In this document: in pieces, positions 5,273 through 7,994 of the stretch | How positions within the stretch are numbered: position 1 is the first letter of the stretch | How the letters are laid out: every line of letters starts with the position of its first letter | Assembly (NCBI GenBank): GCA_947456995.1 | Contig: CANGVB010000141.1 | Location: 1 to 7,994, forward strand | Direction of reading: 5' to 3' | DNA: 7,994 nt | Source of the DNA: Bryobacteraceae bacterium | GTDB taxonomy: Bacteria; Acidobacteriota; Terriglobia; Bryobacterales; Bryobacteraceae | The notes under the pieces: generated by a model | Seen by the model: the letters and a program-made list of their open reading frames with translations, nothing else | Databases searched by the model: none | Told to the model about the DNA's origin: nothing | Translations under genes and position numbers: made by a program

Positions 5273-7318
5273 ATGCGTTTGTTTGCGGTTCTTTTGATTT
5301 CGATGCTGGCGGCCTTTGGACAGGACAATAAAACACTCAATGTTGCAGCCGAAGCAAAGTGGGTAGATACGGGTCTGAAACTCGCACGAGGGGACAAGTA
5401 TTCGATTGAGGCTAGTGGCGAGATCGTGCTGCGGGGATCAAAAGGCGAGGAGCAGCCCGCAAAGCCAGGTGGATTGGCGCGCGGATTTCGCGATCTGTTA
5501 AAGGCGTTGCCTCTCAATACCGCCGGGCGGGGAGCATTGATCGGCAGGATTGGCGACCGGGAGACATCGCAGGCCTTTATGGTGGGTGCTGGAAGAGATG
5601 GAGAAACAGCGCTCGGAGGCAACCTCTTTCTGAGTGTGAACCTGGGTGGCAATGAGAAGGGTGCCGGTAGCTTTGCCGTGAAGATCAAAGTGACACGGGC
5701 ACCAGTTGAGGTATCGAAGGCCCCGGCCGGGCCGATTGTGGAACTGACGCAGGCGCAGCTGGACAGCCTGCCAACCCGAGTGGTGGATGCCGAAGGCAAC
5801 GAAGGGGATCGTCAGAACTTCATCATCGTAGGAAGCGAGGCCGCAGTCACCGGGGCGCTGAAGAGTGTGGGCTGGGTGCAGGTGGACAAGAACGTGAAGT
5901 CGTCTGTACTGAACGCGATTCTGGTGAGCATGTCCAAGCAGGCGTATCTGACGATTCCGATGAGTGAGCTGATGATGTTTGGGCGGAGTCAGGATTACGG
6001 CTTTGCTCACGCCGTGCCCTTTGTAGTGGTGGCGCAGCGGCATCACTTCCGGATCTGGCGAGCGCCCTTTCAAGTAAACGGAACTGATGCCTGGATCGGT
6101 GCGGGTACGCACGATATCGGATTTGAGAAGGACCAGCGCAATGGCAGCATTACGCACAAGATTGACCCGGAGACCGACAAGGAACGCGATTACATTGGCC
6201 AGACGCTGGAGGAGAGCGGCCTTGTTGTTAAAAAGACCTACATGACTCACAAGAATCCGGTGCGAGAGGCAAAAACGGCGCATGGTGCGGAGTTCCGGTC
6301 TGACGGGCGGACGTTGATTGTGTACCTCGAGCAGAAACGCAATGAAGATGCCGTGCGGTTTTCGAATCTGTTTTGCAGTGTGCTCAAGACAAATCCGGAT
6401 GGTGGAGAGTGGGGGCCATGCAGCGAATATATGGAGACCGAAAGCGAGAAGGAAGTGGAGTTGAAGCCGATGTCGCGAGACTTCCGGGTGGTAGTGGTGC
6501 CGGGGATTTTCTCGAGCTGTGCGTCCGATGCGCCGGCCTTCGATCGAGGCAGAGCTTACTTGAAAGACAAGCAGGGTGTAGATGCGGCCCTGCTGAATAT
6601 TCCGAATAACTCCAGTGAAGATAATGCCAAGGCGATTGCCAAGTACTTACGGGAGCAGTTTACCAAGGACAAGCGAAAGTTCATTCTGGTGGGCTATTCG
6701 AAAGGCACCCCGGATATCCAGATGGCGCTGGCTACCGAGCCCGACCTGCGCAGCATGGTTGCGGCCTTTGTGAGCATCGCCGGAGCCAGTGGCGGTTCGC
6801 CTGTTGCGGATGCGCTGCCAGATCGCCTGAGTGGCATGCTCGGCAAGATCAATGGCAAGGGTGGTTGTGAAGGGGACCTCAGCGACGGCTTCAAGAGTTT
6901 GTCTGTAGAGCGGCGGCGGCAGTTTTTGGCTCAGTATCCGCGGCCCTTTGTGCCCACATTCTCGATTCCGGCTGTAGCGGATCAGGACAAGGTGTCCAAG
7001 GCCATGCTGCAGAGCTGGACGATCATGAATGGCTTCTCATCGCGCAACGATGCCCAGCTTACAGAACAGGACGCGATTGTTCCTGGATCGATGTTTTTGG
7101 GGGCGGCCCGGAGCGATCACTTTGCGCTGGCATTGCCGCTGGAGAACATGAAGGGCGGGATGCTGAAGAGCTTCCTCGACAAAAACAACTTTCCTCGGGC
7201 GGCGTTGCTCGAGAGCGTTGTCCGATTTGCGCTGGATGAACTGAAAGCGCCTGCTCCGAAGGCCGTTGAGCCAGCGAAACAGGCGCCAGTAAAGAACAAG
7301 TCGATCTTTCAACCCTAG
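5273..7318 (+). CDS. Secreted three-domain protein: PA-IL/LecA-like lectin region, LssY_C-like domain, alpha/beta-hydrolase
   Basis: This is a 681-aa exported protein. Residues 1-16 are a short signal peptide (MRLFAVLLISMLAAFG). Residues about 28-140 resemble the PA-IL/LecA galactose-binding fold (KWVDTGLKLARGDKYSIEASGEIVLRG, then GALIGRIGD, AFMVG and GGNLFLSVN). Residues about 180-330 match the LssY C-terminal domain, whose function is unknown: QNFIIVGSEAAVTGALKSVGW, RHHFRIWRAPF, WIGAGTHDIGFEK and ITHKIDPETDKERDYI. Residues about 403-655 look like an alpha/beta-hydrolase: strand VVVVPGIF, nucleophile elbow GYSKG with Ser476, and probable acid Asp600 (EQDAIVPG) and His616 (SDHFAL). A Pro/Ala/Lys-rich tail ends the protein. 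An esterase or lipase acting outside the cytoplasm, steered by a carbohydrate-binding region, is a fair inference; substrate and lectin activity are not shown. The stop shares a CTAG with the converging sigma gene. Domain calls are from motif recall, so the lectin assignment is less certain than the other two. Confidence 0.87.
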   Translation: MRLFAVLLISMLAAFGQDNKTLNVAAEAKWVDTGLKLARGDKYSIEASGEIVLRGSKGEEQPAKPGGLARGFRDLLKALPLNTAGRGALIGRIGDRETSQAFMVGAGRDGETALGGNLFLSVNLGGNEKGAGSFAVKIKVTRAPVEVSKAPAGPIVELTQAQLDSLPTRVVDAEGNEGDRQNFIIVGSEAAVTGALKSVGWVQVDKNVKSSVLNAILVSMSKQAYLTIPMSELMMFGRSQDYGFAHAVPFVVVAQRHHFRIWRAPFQVNGTDAWIGAGTHDIGFEKDQRNGSITHKIDPETDKERDYIGQTLEESGLVVKKTYMTHKNPVREAKTAHGAEFRSDGRTLIVYLEQKRNEDAVRFSNLFCSVLKTNPDGGEWGPCSEYMETESEKEVELKPMSRDFRVVVVPGIFSSCASDAPAFDRGRAYLKDKQGVDAALLNIPNNSSEDNAKAIAKYLREQFTKDKRKFILVGYSKGTPDIQMALATEPDLRSMVAAFVSIAGASGGSPVADALPDRLSGMLGKINGKGGCEGDLSDGFKSLSVERRRQFLAQYPRPFVPTFSIPAVADQDKVSKAMLQSWTIMNGFSSRNDAQLTEQDAIVPGSMFLGAARSDHFALALPLENMKGGMLKSFLDKNNFPRAALLESVVRFALDELKAPAPKAVEPAKQAPVKNKSIFQP

Positions 7319-7941
7319 GCTGTGATCAGGGAAGCGGCACCGATGCCGGACTGATGTCGTGACATGCGGGTACGAAGCTCGAGGCGAGCGCGTAGGAGGC
7401 GGCTCTTGGCCGCAGCGACGCTGATTCCGAGTTGCTCGGCTACTTCTTCCATCGGGAGTTCCTGGACATCGCGCAGGAGGAAGACGTTGCGGAGGAGTGG
7501 GGGAATGCGATCGATTTCCTGCTTCATCGCTTCAGCGATTTCGAGCTTGCCCAGCGCTTCCTCGGGATTGAGGTTGTCATCGCGGAACTCGAGCGTTACT
7601 GAATCTTCGCCTACCTGGGTGTCGTCCATATAGAAGAGCTTGGCGCGCTTGGTCTGGCGGAGGCGCATCAGGCACTGGTTGACAACAATGCGAGTAAGCC
7701 ACGTTGAAAACTTTGCTTCACGGTTAAATTGAGCCAGGTGCTCAAAAGCCTTCCAGCAAGCGTTCTGGACTTCATCCTCGGCATCGGATTTGTCTCTCAG
7801 GATAGACAGGGCCAGTTTGAGGCAGGAATTTTGATGCCTCTCAATCAATTCAGCGAAGGCCTGGTCGTTTTGAGACTGGGCCATATCTACCAGGGCTTCA
7901 TCAGTGACCCCTTGGAAAACTTGCCGACGATTTTGAATCAT
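7315..7941 (-). CDS. ECF-type RNA polymerase sigma factor (RpoE-like)
   Basis: This is a 208-aa alternative sigma factor, unrelated in detail to the one at 828-1418. Region 2 covers about 26-98: AFAELIERHQNSCLKLALSI, then DAEDEVQNACWKAFEHLAQF and the FSTWLTRIVVNQCLMRLRQ segment. An acidic linker (about 105-130) leads to region 4 at about 132-190, where IPPLLRNVFLLRDVQELPMEEVAEQLGISVAAAKSRLLRARLELR is a standard -35-binding helix-turn-helix. A short non-conserved tail ends in GAASLITA. The ATG at 7941 is well chosen: AAGGA lies 7 nt upstream, the clearest ribosome-binding site in the window. No anti-sigma gene follows, because the downstream neighbour is convergent. Its regulator must lie elsewhere or be absent. 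Its target genes cannot be inferred. Confidence 0.95.
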   Translation of the reverse strand: MIQNRRQVFQGVTDEALVDMAQSQNDQAFAELIERHQNSCLKLALSILRDKSDAEDEVQNACWKAFEHLAQFNREAKFSTWLTRIVVNQCLMRLRQTKRAKLFYMDDTQVGEDSVTLEFRDDNLNPEEALGKLEIAEAMKQEIDRIPPLLRNVFLLRDVQELPMEEVAEQLGISVAAAKSRLLRARLELRTRMSRHQSGIGAASLITA

Positions 7942-7945
7942 GTTA

Positions 7946-7954
7946 AAATCCTTA
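7946..7954 (-). promoter_or_regulatory. Shine-Dalgarno sequence of the right-hand sigma factor gene
   Basis: Read leftward, TAAGGA stands 7 nt before the ATG at 7941, ideal spacing for ribosome binding. It settles the start of this gene and contrasts with the sites before the other main genes, where none is convincing. Confidence 0.7.
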
Positions 7955-7982
7955 CCAATCTAGAAGCTATACTTCATGGACG

Positions 7983-7991
7983 ACTATAACA
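7983..7991 (-). promoter_or_regulatory. Extended -10 promoter of the right-hand sigma factor gene
   Basis: Read leftward, TGTTATAGT is an extended -10 element (TG, one base, then TATAGT, five of six to consensus). Start of transcription would fall near 7976, leaving a leader of about 35 nt that contains the AAGGA site. Any -35 element lies beyond the right edge of the window. A second hexamer, TATAGC at 7971-7966, is a weaker alternative. Confidence 0.4.
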
Positions 7992-7994
7992 GCA

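Noticed and set aside
5498..6283. A 261-codon leftward frame inside the 681-aa gene
   Set aside because: The opposite strand carries recognisable LssY_C motifs over the same bases, and this frame is His/Arg/Leu-rich shadow sequence.
7963..7975. Small dyad GAAG-CTATA-CTTC near the predicted start of the right sigma mRNA
   Set aside because: The arms are only 4 bp, which is expected often by chance; there is no support for an operator or hairpin.

Overview
The window most resembles a chromosomal segment of an acidobacterium (Acidobacteriota, perhaps the Solibacter/Bryobacter group). This is inferred from gene content, not from a marker gene. It holds a very long Oar-type TonB-dependent receptor with an N-terminal carboxypeptidase-regulatory-like domain, a kind of protein strongly expanded in that phylum. 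It also holds two ECF sigma factors and a secreted protein with PA-IL-like, LssY_C-like and alpha/beta-hydrolase regions. The DNA is moderately GC-rich and densely coded. No tRNA, rRNA, CRISPR array, insertion sequence or long repeat was seen.

Layout, left to right. (1) A leftward three-gene operon covers roughly 1-1418: an ECF sigma factor, a 110-aa soluble protein of unknown function (ATGA overlap), and a multi-pass membrane protein cut by the left edge (TAATG overlap). The last gene is easy to miss because its open frame runs off the window. (2) A 25-bp gap separates this operon from the divergent Oar-like receptor (1444-4767), which ends at a strong hairpin terminator. (3) A leftward DCC-family (DUF393) thiol-disulfide protein (4817-5224) converges on that terminator, and its stop codon lies in the T tract. 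(4) A 48-bp divergent gap follows, then the 681-aa secreted multidomain protein (5273-7318). (5) A second ECF sigma factor reads leftward (7315-7941). Its TAG stop and that of the 681-aa gene share one CTAG palindrome.

How the genes may work together. The left operon and the receptor look like a regulatory pair: an ECF sigma factor, two cotranscribed proteins in the place where an anti-sigma factor normally sits (one soluble, one membrane-bound), and a divergent outer-membrane receptor. Neither partner shows a recognisable zinc anti-sigma motif, so if this is a sigma/anti-sigma system it is not a standard one. The right half pairs a probable exported carbohydrate- or lipid-related hydrolase with a DCC protein and a convergent sigma factor; no functional link between these is shown by the sequence. 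Three genes have a TATAAT-like hexamer 7-10 nt before the start codon and no convincing Shine-Dalgarno sequence, which suggests leaderless mRNAs. The rightmost sigma factor has a good Shine-Dalgarno sequence and an extended -10 promoter.

Essentially every base is accounted for by genes, one terminator and short promoter gaps. No gene-free stretch exceeds 60 bases.
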